Positions 1 to 5,813 are shown, counted from the first letter of the stretch. The stretch: DNA of 6,204 nt from an uncultured Sutterella sp. (GCA_900754475.1 CAAECY010000107.1:1-6204); one strand, 5' to 3'. Notes: generated by a model not told the origin, from the sequence alone. Numbers and translations are program-made.

Positions 1-10
1 AAAAATTATC

Positions 11-54
11 AAAAGCCGCGCATCCCTTGCCCTGCTTGGGATTGCGCGGCTTTT
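11..54. terminator. Bidirectional intrinsic terminator
   Basis: The left arm AAAAGCCGCGCATCCC (11-26) pairs with the right arm GGGATTGCGCGGCTTTT (38-54), leaving one bulged base and an 11-nt loop. The stem is GC-rich and flanked by A-runs on the left and T-runs on the right, so it works as a Rho-independent terminator on both strands. It probably ends a gene to the left of the window. It also leaves almost no room for a promoter before the coding signal of the next gene begins at about position 76. Confidence 0.82.
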
Positions 55-204
55 CTACGCCCAGAATTCCTAAACTCGGGGGCGCAAAACGCCGAAGCCG
101 AACTGAAGCTCCCGACCTCGGAGCTTGAAAATCCCGTCGCCTTTTTCGGGATCGACTCCGACGACCCCGCGGACATTCCCGTCGAAACGCTCGCGCTCCT
201 CTGG

Positions 205-1260
205 GTGGAGGGCGATGCGCCGGGGCTCCTGGCGGTGTCGCCGCGCTTCGAAAGGATCGAAACCGTCTACGACCACGTGCGCTGCCTCGAAGCGGTCTCG
301 CGGATTTTCACGATGATCGCGGGCGAAGCCTCGCGCATGGGTTTGGGTGGGCGCTTTGAGCTCCTCCCCGGCCTTACGGGCCAAAGCGGCGAGGACGGTC
401 GCAAGCTCCTCGGCGCCGTTTCCTGCGAGGAACTCGCAAAGCGCATGCGAAAGCGCTTCCCCGGCACGGTGGCGCTCACGGTACCCGAGTTCCTCGGGAC
501 CCGCATGGAATTCTTCGCAAAGCCCTCGCGCAATCTCGGGGCGGACCTCTACGAAGACGTCTACCGCACCGACATCGGCTGCGAAGCGCTTCTTGCCGAA
601 TACGCTTCGAGCGTCAACCTGACGAGCACCATCCTGCGCAGTTGCTCCGTCGGCTCGGGCTTCGTGTACTTCGACGTGAGGCACCCCGCGGAGCGCGGAT
701 CGGAACCCCTGACGACGAAAGACCGTGCCGCGTACGTGGAGGCGGTCCAAAATGAAATCGAACGCATTCTCGAGCGCAACTCCGACGCGGCGCGCTTCCT
801 CGGGAGGGCGGAAGGCGTTCGCTACGGCTACGTCTCGTTCCTTGCTTGGGACATCCTTCCGGTGATGCGCGAGCTCACCGACTTCTTCGCGAAGTCCGAG
901 ATCGTTGAGAACGCGGGCTTCCATACGTTCGAGCGCGTGACGCCGCCCTTGATTCTCGTCGAGCGCTCGCGCCCCGACCTGAAGGATTGGGAGGAGAGTT
1001 TCGAAAGGCAGAAGGCCGAGCAGTTGAAGCAGTCCAAGCGGTCCGAGCGGCTTCCGGTGCGGGTGACCGTCGAGGAAGCCGAAGCCGAGCTCGCGCGCCG
1101 CGCCGAGCTCCGTGCCGCGGGCGGCGATGCGCCGACCTCGCCCGTTCGGTCCGAAGCGTCGTCGGGCGAAGGCAAGACCAAGGATAAGGCCAAGGAAAAG
1201 GAAAAGGCCGAGAAGCCCGCCCGCGCGATCTTCATTCCGGGCGGGGTGTCGAACGCGTAA
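205..1260 (+). CDS. Hypothetical protein, 5' end uncertain (possibly truncated)
   Basis: I do not recognise the family. From GTG 205 the product is 351 residues with no signal peptide, membrane segment or known catalytic motif. Residues 1-255 look like a mixed globular domain (PEFLGTRMEFF near 94-104, GFVYFDVRHP near 152-161, YGYVSFLAWDILPVMREL near 207-224). Residues 258-305 are charged and probably helical. Residues 306-343 are low complexity with a lysine/glutamate run (KDKAKEKEKAEK near 326-337), followed by a short hydrophobic end (AIFIPGG). The frame is real: third positions are strongly G/C. The start is doubtful. GTG 205 has no Shine-Dalgarno sequence, and the same frame is open and coding-like back to about 76 (it reads LENPVAFFGIDSDDPADIP, then VETLALLWVEG) without any ATG, GTG or TTG. 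The gene may be 5'-truncated, use a rare start such as CTG 103, or contain an upstream sequence error. It stands alone between terminators. Confidence 0.62.
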   Translation: MEGDAPGLLAVSPRFERIETVYDHVRCLEAVSRIFTMIAGEASRMGLGGRFELLPGLTGQSGEDGRKLLGAVSCEELAKRMRKRFPGTVALTVPEFLGTRMEFFAKPSRNLGADLYEDVYRTDIGCEALLAEYASSVNLTSTILRSCSVGSGFVYFDVRHPAERGSEPLTTKDRAAYVEAVQNEIERILERNSDAARFLGRAEGVRYGYVSFLAWDILPVMRELTDFFAKSEIVENAGFHTFERVTPPLILVERSRPDLKDWEESFERQKAEQLKQSKRSERLPVRVTVEEAEAELARRAELRAAGGDAPTSPVRSEASSGEGKTKDKAKEKEKAEKPARAIFIPGGVSNA

Positions 1261-1353
1261 CGTCTGACGCCCGATGCACGACGGCCGCCGATCGATGTCC
1301 GCCCCTTGATCCTTGAAGTCGACGGGCGGCTTCGCAACCAAGCCTCTCGGCCA

Positions 1354-1383
1354 TCAAACCGCGCCCGAACGGGTGGGGTTTGA
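1354..1383. terminator. Hairpin, possible terminator of the hypothetical gene
   Basis: Bases 1354-1365 (TCAAACCGCGCC) pair with 1372-1383 (GGTGGGGTTTGA), with one G-G mismatch, one G-T wobble and a short loop around CGAACG. The stem lies about 95 nt after the stop codon at 1260. No T-run follows on the plus strand, so termination here would be weak. The hairpin at 1468-1501 is the better candidate. Confidence 0.3.
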
Positions 1384-1467
1384 GGATCCCGGACGTAGCC
1401 CGAAACCTTCGTCACGAAGTGCCGGTACGAAAAGGCACGAAGAAGAGGGATGAAGAAGGCATGAAGA

Positions 1468-1501
1468 AAAGCGCCCGATCTCCGATGAGGTCGGGCGCTT
1501 T
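1468..1501. terminator. Bidirectional intrinsic terminator between convergent genes
   Basis: The perfect arms AAAGCGCCCGA (1468-1478) and TCGGGCGCTTT (1491-1501) enclose a 12-nt loop. On the minus strand the stem is followed by a T-rich tract (CTTTTCTTCAT), so it is a good terminator for the AraC-type gene ending at 1543. On the plus strand only TTT follows, so it is weaker as the end of the hypothetical gene. Confidence 0.8.
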
Positions 1502-1542
1502 GCACGGAGCCGTCTGGGATTCACTCGGAACTCATACGGTTC

Positions 1543-2669
1543 TCACTGAGGACGCTGCTCGAGGCCGCGCTTCGGGGGCGCACCGAAAAGGCGCTTGTAT
1601 TCGCGGGAGAACTGCGTCGGGCTCACGTACCCGACGGCGTAACCCGCGGAAGCGGCGTCCGCGTGCTCGACCATCATGAGGCGACGCGCTTCGTGGAGGC
1701 GCAGCCGCTTGTGGTACTGCAAGGGCGAAAGGCTCGTCACGGCCTTGAAGTGCCGGTGGAAGGTCGAAGGCGCCATGTGCACCTTGTCGGCGAGTCCGTC
1801 ACCGACAAGGGTTCGCGGAAATTCTCCCGCAGCCAGTCGACCGCGCGCGAGATCCGGTTGGCGCGCGAGTCGCGCGAAAAGAGCTGCATGAGGGCGGGAC
1901 CCGAGGCGCTCTTCAAGGCGCGGTAGTGGATTTCGCGAATGAGAAGCGGGGCGATCTCGCGACGCTCTTCTTCGGTCGCTTCAAGAAGTTTCACCAAACG
2001 CAGGTACGCGTCCACCATCTCGGGAGGCGTCACGGTGAGGCTCGCCGCTGCGACGTGCGCGGGGTCGGGATCGTCCTCGAAGTTCTCGGCCGTGCCCGAG
2101 CCGCTTTCGGAATGGAAGGAGGGCGCCACCGTGCTCGTCAGGTCTCGGAAAATTTCTTCCGAAAGGTGCACGGAAACCGCCATGAAGGGATGCGCCTCGT
2201 CCGCTTCGAGGACCTGCCAGAGGGCGGGCATGTCAACCGTCGTAATGAGCGTGTCGCCGCGCCCGTATTCGTAGCGGCGGTTGCCGATGACGGAGGATTT
2301 GCGGCCGCTCACCATCAGACCGATCGCGCGGTCGTAGACGGCGCAGGAGCATGCGTTCACGTGTTCGTGCACGGAAACCGTCAAGCCCGGAATCGTCGTG
2401 GAATAGGTGCCGCCCTGAACGACGAGGCGCCCGAGGAGCGCGGCGAGTTCGTCAAGGAGCGCATCCGTGCGCGCGGCGCGTTCGCGCTCGGCCATGAGGT
2501 TTTGGGCGGGAACGAGCTGCGGGAGGCTTCTTTCGTCGCCTTCGGGCGAAAGACTCGTCGAATGCACGAAGGAATTGAGCGTACCGAAACTCCGATAGGC
2601 GTCGAAGGCTTGAGTGTCGGTCGTGGAGGAGGTCGCCGACGAACCGTAAGGCAGAGTTCTTTCGGGCAT
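1543..2669 (-). pseudogene. AraC-family transcriptional regulator, frameshifted
   Basis: Two overlapping minus-strand frames together make one AraC regulator of about 375 residues. Frame one starts at ATG 2669, with GGAG (2680-2683) 10 nt upstream. Residues 1-75 are a variable extension. Residues 76-190 match the AraC_N ligand-sensing domain (TTIPGLTVSVHEH, MVSGRKSSVIGNRRYEYGRGD, LITTVDMPALWQVLEA). The C-terminal helix-turn-helix domain begins near 272 (ISRAVDWLRENFREPLSV). At codon 292 (positions 1793-1797) the frame is lost: the minus strand reads GTG ACG GACTCGCC, where one extra base would restore the expected V-T-(D/E)-L-A-D-K-V. The second frame continues with HMAPSTFHRHFK, then the second helix-turn-helix (GYAVGYVSPTQFSREYKRLFG), and stops at 1543. 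As read, translation runs on out of frame to 1737 and loses the recognition helix. No slippery heptamer is visible, so this is a mutation or a sequencing error rather than programmed shifting. The ligand and targets are unknown. Confidence 0.85.
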
Positions 2670-2679
2670 GATGTTTCGT

Positions 2680-2683
2680 CTCC
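2680..2683 (-). promoter_or_regulatory. Ribosome binding site of the AraC-type gene
   Basis: On the minus strand TTTGGAGACG precedes ATG 2669. The GGAG core is 10 nt from the start, slightly long but usable, and it supports this start over the GTG/TTG codons further in. Confidence 0.5.
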
Positions 2684-2748
2684 AAAGAGGGAAGCGCGAC
2701 CCGCGGGAAAAGACACCGAGTCGCTTTGGGGATCTTGGGGGGGGCTTT

Positions 2749-2764
2749 CGGGACCGTGGTCCCG
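2749..2764. repeat. Small palindrome in the regulator's leader
   Basis: CGGGAC-CGTG-GTCCCG is a perfect 6-bp stem with a tetraloop. On the plus strand CTTTT follows it; on the minus strand GAAAGCC follows, after the promoter at 2912-2940. It lies within the roughly 235-nt untranslated leader predicted for the AraC-type mRNA and could be a hairpin or a protein site. No function can be assigned. Confidence 0.4.
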
Positions 2765-2911
2765 CTTTTCAGCTTCGGGTATTGTCCCTCGGAGTCCGCC
2801 CGAGAGAAAAGAGCAAGGACGCGCAAAGAATTGCACGATTCGATCAGCCGTGAGCGGTTCGGGTGATTTGAGAGTGCGAAGGTCGCCGAGCGGAAAGCGT
2901 GCTGATGCTTT

Positions 2912-2940
2912 CTTTTACGGCCGTCAAGCGTGGTTGTCAA
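2912..2940 (-). promoter_or_regulatory. Sigma70-type promoter of the AraC-type gene
   Basis: Read on the minus strand, a perfect -35 TTGACA (2940-2935) is followed by exactly 17 bp and the -10 TAAAAG (2917-2912; four of six consensus bases). Transcription would start near 2905, giving a leader of about 235 nt before ATG 2669. The -35 box shares a base with the adjacent dyad at 2940-2955, so a protein on that dyad would be expected to block or modulate this promoter. Confidence 0.55.
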
Positions 2941-2955
2941 CATACCAAGGTATGT
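2940..2955. promoter_or_regulatory. Operator-like perfect dyad ACATACC-AA-GGTATGT
   Basis: Seven-base arms separated by AA form a compact palindrome of the size bound by dimeric helix-turn-helix repressors (TetR, MarR or GntR type). It abuts the minus-strand -35 box (2935-2940). On the plus strand it lies between a -35-like TTGTCA (2934-2939) and a -10-like TATTTT (2955-2960), which could form a weak opposing promoter. The binding protein is not identifiable. An AraC protein usually binds asymmetric direct repeats, so it is not the obvious ligand. Confidence 0.5.
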
Positions 2956-2959
2956 ATTT

Positions 2960-2979
2960 TCGGGCCTAAAAACGCCCGA
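2960..2979. repeat. Short inverted repeat TCGGGC/GCCCGA
   Basis: TCGGGC (2960-2965) and GCCCGA (2974-2979) flank an A-rich 8-nt loop immediately beside the operator-like dyad. It could form a small hairpin in a plus-strand leader or be a second protein site. Confidence 0.35.
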
Positions 2980-3007
2980 TGCGAAATTATGCGGGATGAG
3001 ACGCCGG

Positions 3008-3055
3008 TTCCCGATCCTGCCCGATCCTATCCGAAACAGTCGGATGTAGCGGGAA
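3008..3055. repeat. Nested inverted repeats with a 10-bp tandem motif
   Basis: The outer arms TTCCCG (3008-3013) and CGGGAA (3050-3055) enclose the inner perfect arms ATCCGA (3029-3034) and TCGGAT (3040-3045) with a 5-nt loop. Within the left side CCCGATCCT occurs twice at 10-bp spacing (3010-3018 and 3020-3028). The stretch is non-coding and lies upstream of the carbonic anhydrase. It may be leader structure or protein binding sites; which one cannot be told from sequence. Confidence 0.35.
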
Positions 3056-3136
3056 ACGGTACGCGTGAGCTTGGGGGCGGAGGCCGACCGCTCGGGCAAA
3101 TGAACGCAAACGAGCGCAAACGAACGCCGAAAGCGC

Positions 3137-3142
3137 TATATT
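3137..3142 (+). promoter_or_regulatory. Candidate -10 box for carbonic anhydrase
   Basis: TATATT matches five of six -10 consensus bases and lies about 84 bp before ATG 3226. No good -35 is present 16-18 bp upstream (GCGCAA at 3114-3119). Instead a repeated GCAAACGA-like unit with roughly 10-bp period runs from 3104 to 3124, which would suit an activator-dependent promoter. The call is weak. Confidence 0.25.
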
Positions 3143-3225
3143 CGACTTCCGCGTTTTCCCGAACCTCTATTGCCTCCTCAGGCATCGGCTCGGGCGGGAA
3201 CCGTTCCTACAACGACAACAAGAAC

Positions 3226-3960
3226 ATGACGAACTTTCACGAACTCATCGAGGGCTTTCGCAACTTTCGCGAAGACTCCCTCCTGCGGGAAGCCGAATTC
3301 TTTGAAACGCTCAAATCGGGCCAAAACCCCCGAACGCTCGTCGTCGCGTGCTGCGACAGTCGCGTCGACCCCGCGCTCTTGACGGGCTGTCGCCCCGGGG
3401 ACCTCTTCGTCGTACGCAACGTGGCGGCCCTCGTTCCCGCCTGCGGCGAGGCGGCGCGAGCCGACGCCGTCATGGCGGCGGTGGAATACGGCGTCAAGCA
3501 CCTTGAGGTCGAACACGTGATCGTGATGGGACATTCGAACTGCGGCGGCATTCACGGGCTCATGCACCCCGAAGCCGTGGCGGACGAAGACTACATCGCG
3601 GGCTGGCTCGAACACGCCCGGCCCGTGCTGCACGACCTCGCGCACGTCGAAGCGGACGCGACCGACGCCGTGCGTAGCCGCCGGTGCGAAGAGGCGGCGA
3701 TTCTCCTTTCGATCGAGAACCTTCTTTCCTACCCGTGGATTAAGAAGCGCGTGACGGATGGAGCCCTGAAACTCCACGCCCTCTACTACGACATGCACGA
3801 CGGGAATCTGCTCGTCTGGGACGCGAAGCGCGAAGACTTCGTGCCGAGCTGGCACTTTTCGGAAAGCGGCCGGTGCGAGGCGTGCACGCCGTGCGCGTCG
3901 ACGGGGCTCTTCACGGGGCTCGTGGATGAAGCGAAGGGTTCGGAGACGAAGGAACCGTAA
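3226..3960 (+). CDS. Beta-class carbonic anhydrase
   Basis: This is a cytoplasmic zinc enzyme of 244 residues that reversibly hydrates CO2 to bicarbonate, supplying bicarbonate to carboxylases and helping pH balance. Beta-class signatures are complete. CCDSRVDP contains zinc ligand C42 and the D44/R46 dyad, and GHSNCGG contains zinc ligands H103 and C106. PGDLFVVRNVA (57-67) and the C-terminal SIENLLSYP and GALKLHALYYDMHDGNLLVWD segments are also typical. The length is normal for the family. Start 3226 is chosen because MTNFHELIEGFRNFRE aligns with the usual N-terminus; the frame is open further upstream (an in-frame ATG lies at 3100), but that part is serine/asparagine-rich and not family-like. 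No clear Shine-Dalgarno precedes ATG 3226. Oddly, the tail holds a CxxCxxC cluster (C217, C220, C223). The gene is monocistronic, divergent from the AraC-type gene and closed by the terminator at 3979. Confidence 0.95.
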   Translation: MTNFHELIEGFRNFREDSLLREAEFFETLKSGQNPRTLVVACCDSRVDPALLTGCRPGDLFVVRNVAALVPACGEAARADAVMAAVEYGVKHLEVEHVIVMGHSNCGGIHGLMHPEAVADEDYIAGWLEHARPVLHDLAHVEADATDAVRSRRCEEAAILLSIENLLSYPWIKKRVTDGALKLHALYYDMHDGNLLVWDAKREDFVPSWHFSESGRCEACTPCASTGLFTGLVDEAKGSETKEP

Positions 3961-3978
3961 CCCTCAACCCCGATCAAA

Positions 3979-4011
3979 AAAAGCCGGCGAACATCACTGT
4001 CGCCGGCTTTT
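3979..4011. terminator. Strong bidirectional terminator between convergent genes
   Basis: The perfect 12-bp arms AAAAGCCGGCGA (3979-3990) and TCGCCGGCTTTT (4000-4011) enclose a 9-nt loop. TTTT follows on the plus strand and TTTTTT on the minus strand. It ends both the carbonic anhydrase mRNA (stop at 3960) and the reductase mRNA (stop at 4075). Confidence 0.9.
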
Positions 4012-4015
4012 GAAT

Positions 4016-4053
4016 GGCATCCCTCAACTAACTGACCAACCTAGAGGGATGCC
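4016..4053. repeat. Second inverted repeat beside the terminator
   Basis: The perfect 10-bp arms GGCATCCCTC (4016-4025) and GAGGGATGCC (4044-4053) are separated by an 18-nt AT-richer loop. There is no T-run, so it is not a classical terminator on its own. Transcribed from the minus strand, it forms a stem just after the reductase stop codon and just before the terminator, where it could protect the mRNA 3' end. Confidence 0.55.
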
Positions 4054-4074
4054 GAGGAGATGAGATGACGTCGG

Positions 4075-5589
4075 TCAGGCCTTGGCGGCCGTCTGACCCG
4101 CGATGCGCCCGAAGACGAGGCAGTCGAGAATGGCGACCGAGCCGAGACGCACGGCACCGTGCACGCCGCCCGCGGCTTCACCCGCAGCGTAGAGGTGCGG
4201 GATCGGTTCGTCGGTCTGAACGTCGAGGACGCGGCACTGCATGTCGGTGAGAAGGCCGCCCATGCAGTGGTGAACCTTCGGCTGGCATTCCGAGATGTAC
4301 CACGGGCCTTCGACCATCGGGACCTGGTCGTTGTTGATGTAGCGACCGAGCTGCGGATCCTTCTTCGACTTCACGGCTTCGTTGAAGGCGTCGACCGTCT
4401 TCTTCAGGTTTCCGAACGGGATGCCCGTGCCCTTGGCGAGCGCTTCGAGCGTGTCGTACTTGTCGAGAATCTTCATCTCGAGCATGCGATCCTGGAAGCC
4501 CGGGCGCTGTTTCTTGAAGGGAGTACAATTAGGTTCGTTGCAGATGGCGTAGCACTTCTTGCCGCCCGCCTGTTCGACCATAATCGCGTCGGCGCGAACC
4601 TTGCGATTGGCGAGTTCGTTGACGAAGCGGTTTCCCTCGGAGTTTACCCAAATGCCGTATTCAGCGGCGGCCGTTTGGTTAAATTGCCAACCGATCCCCA
4701 TGCCTTTTTCTTTCGGGTTCCCCCACGGTCCGCACTGGATCCAGTCGGCCTGAACTTGGAGGCATCCAATAGCGGCGGTCTCACGCCACATTTCGGAAGT
4801 CGCCCCCGGCTGGTTCGTCGTGTCGAGCGTTTCGTTGAGCTTCGGGTCCTGGAACATGCGGAATTTCCCGCCCGCGGCGACCCCGCCGTAGCAGAGAATG
4901 ACGCCCTTCGTCGCCTTGATGAATTTGGTCTTCCCGGAGTCCTTCTTCGGGAAGCGATAGCCTTCGCGGACCTGGAGGCCCTGCACGACGCCTTTGTCGT
5001 CACGGATGATGTGTTCGACGTAGCAACGGCTGCGAAGCGGAATGCCGAGTTCCTTGCACTTCTCGAGTTCCTTCGTGACGATGCCCGAGCCCGAGCCGTT
5101 CTTCGTCGTCACGTAACGCGGCACCGAGTGGCCGCCTTCCTGACCGATCGCGTCGGGCAGGTATTCGACGCCCAATTCCTTCACGGTCCATTCGTAGTTC
5201 GAGAGGGCGTGTTCGGCCATCAAACGAACCTTCTTCGGGTCGTTCATGTAGAGGCCGGCGACCAGAATGTCCTTTTCGAGCAGGTCGACCGAGTCTTCGA
5301 TCTTGTGCATCTTCTGCTGCGGGCAACCCGTGGCGGTCAGAATGCCGCCGTTGATGATGGAGTTCCCGCCGAAGGTCGCCATCTTTTCGACGACGAGCAC
5401 GTTCGCGCCCGCCTTCTTCGCTTCGATGGCGGCGGCAAGACCCGCGAAGCCCGACCCGACGATCAGCACGTCAACCGTTTCGTCCCATTTCTGCGGAACG
5501 GGGGCGGCCATCAACGGCGCGGCGGCAACGGCGGCGCCGCCCGCGAGAGCGGAACCGAGCAGATGACGACGAGAAATCTGAGTGGACAT
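4075..5589 (-). CDS. Tat-exported FAD reductase, flavocytochrome c/fumarate reductase-like
   Basis: The product is 504 residues. A twin-arginine signal (SRRHLL, R7-R8, then an alanine/glycine-rich stretch) probably ends near residue 29, so the protein folds with FAD and acts in the periplasm. The FAD-binding domain begins with VDVLIVGSGFAGLAAA (GxGxxG at 45-50) and acidic E68, then GGNS at 74-77. The family reduces a C=C bond of a small organic acid in anaerobic respiration. Compared, from memory, with Shewanella Fcc3, the catalytic Arg402 (R329 in RFVNELANR), His504 (H441 in HHCMGG) and Arg544 (R481 in HGAVRLG) are kept. His365 becomes glycine (IQCGPW, G287), and the Glu378/Arg381 proton relay aligns with Q305/A308. 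The substrate is therefore probably not fumarate. There is no CxxCH heme or FMN-binding domain, so a separate electron donor is needed. Start ATG 5589 has an ideal ribosome binding site. It is a single gene with a long upstream region. Confidence 0.92.
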   Translation of the reverse strand: MSTQISRRHLLGSALAGGAAVAAAPLMAAPVPQKWDETVDVLIVGSGFAGLAAAIEAKKAGANVLVVEKMATFGGNSIINGGILTATGCPQQKMHKIEDSVDLLEKDILVAGLYMNDPKKVRLMAEHALSNYEWTVKELGVEYLPDAIGQEGGHSVPRYVTTKNGSGSGIVTKELEKCKELGIPLRSRCYVEHIIRDDKGVVQGLQVREGYRFPKKDSGKTKFIKATKGVILCYGGVAAGGKFRMFQDPKLNETLDTTNQPGATSEMWRETAAIGCLQVQADWIQCGPWGNPKEKGMGIGWQFNQTAAAEYGIWVNSEGNRFVNELANRKVRADAIMVEQAGGKKCYAICNEPNCTPFKKQRPGFQDRMLEMKILDKYDTLEALAKGTGIPFGNLKKTVDAFNEAVKSKKDPQLGRYINNDQVPMVEGPWYISECQPKVHHCMGGLLTDMQCRVLDVQTDEPIPHLYAAGEAAGGVHGAVRLGSVAILDCLVFGRIAGQTAAKA

Positions 5590-5595
5590 AACTTT

Positions 5596-5601
5596 CCTCC
5601 T
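5596..5601 (-). promoter_or_regulatory. Consensus ribosome binding site of the reductase gene
   Basis: The minus strand reads AAAGGAGGAAAGTT before ATG 5589. AGGAGG is six bases from the start, the optimal arrangement. It fixes the start codon and suggests high translation, in contrast to the poor sites of the other genes here. Confidence 0.85.
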
Positions 5602-5724
5602 TTGATGCGCCCGAGCGGTGTGACTTCCCGGTGCTCCGACAGACGTGCCGCGGGGCCCCGAGCTCCGGCGCTTGATTCGAGTATGCTCTTTCCATTCGGG
5701 CGCTTCTTCTAAGGAAAATGCCTA

Positions 5725-5813
5725 CAGGCCCGATGTCTACGGGCTTGGCGCTCCTTCTTCCCGTAGACCCGCAGTAGACACGACACGGGGTTCTTCCCGT
5801 AGGGGTTGTGTCG
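5725..5813. repeat. Cluster of direct and inverted repeats upstream of the reductase
   Basis: TTCTTCCCGTAG occurs twice (5755-5766 and 5791-5802, 36 bp apart). GTCTACGGG (5735-5743) is the exact inverse of CCCGTAGAC (5760-5768). The hexamer GTAGAC occurs at 5763-5768 and 5774-5779, 11 bp apart, and inverted at 5735-5740. Smaller stems are CAGGCCCG/CGGGCTTG (5725-5732/5740-5747), ACGGG/CCCGT (5785-5789/5796-5800) and CGACAC/GTGTCG (5781-5786/5808-5813). The stems overlap and would compete. The cluster lies 136-224 bp before the reductase start and could be an activator array or a folded mRNA leader. Confidence 0.55.

Noticed and set aside
70..1341. A long minus-strand open frame (423 codons) opposite the hypothetical gene
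   Set aside because: It mirrors the strong third-position G/C bias of the plus-strand gene, has an arginine/glycine/alanine/leucine-rich composition and no domain, and lacks a ribosome binding site.
1789..1803. Programmed ribosomal frameshifting in the AraC-type gene
   Set aside because: No slippery heptamer and no stimulatory stem is apparent, and AraC regulators are not known to use it. A simple base loss explains the data.
2750..2770. Intrinsic terminator on the plus strand at the GGGACC/GGTCCC palindrome
   Set aside because: The stem is short and the T-tract weak, and no plus-strand gene ends here.
1926..2969. A plus-strand open frame (347 codons) opposite the AraC-type gene
   Set aside because: It is antisense to clearly conserved AraC_N sequence, and its own product is histidine/arginine-rich with no recognisable motif.
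2899..3225. N-terminal extension of the carbonic anhydrase to an upstream ATG
   Set aside because: The extra residues are low-complexity and unlike the family. The region carries promoter- and repeat-like sequence, and the family N-terminus fits ATG 3226.
4159..5712. A 517-codon plus-strand open frame opposite the reductase
   Set aside because: It is a shadow of the high-GC reductase gene; the minus-strand product has complete FAD and Tat motifs and a consensus ribosome binding site.
5725..5813. CRISPR-like array
   Set aside because: There are only two copies of a 12-bp repeat with a single spacer, no typical repeat length and no cas gene nearby.
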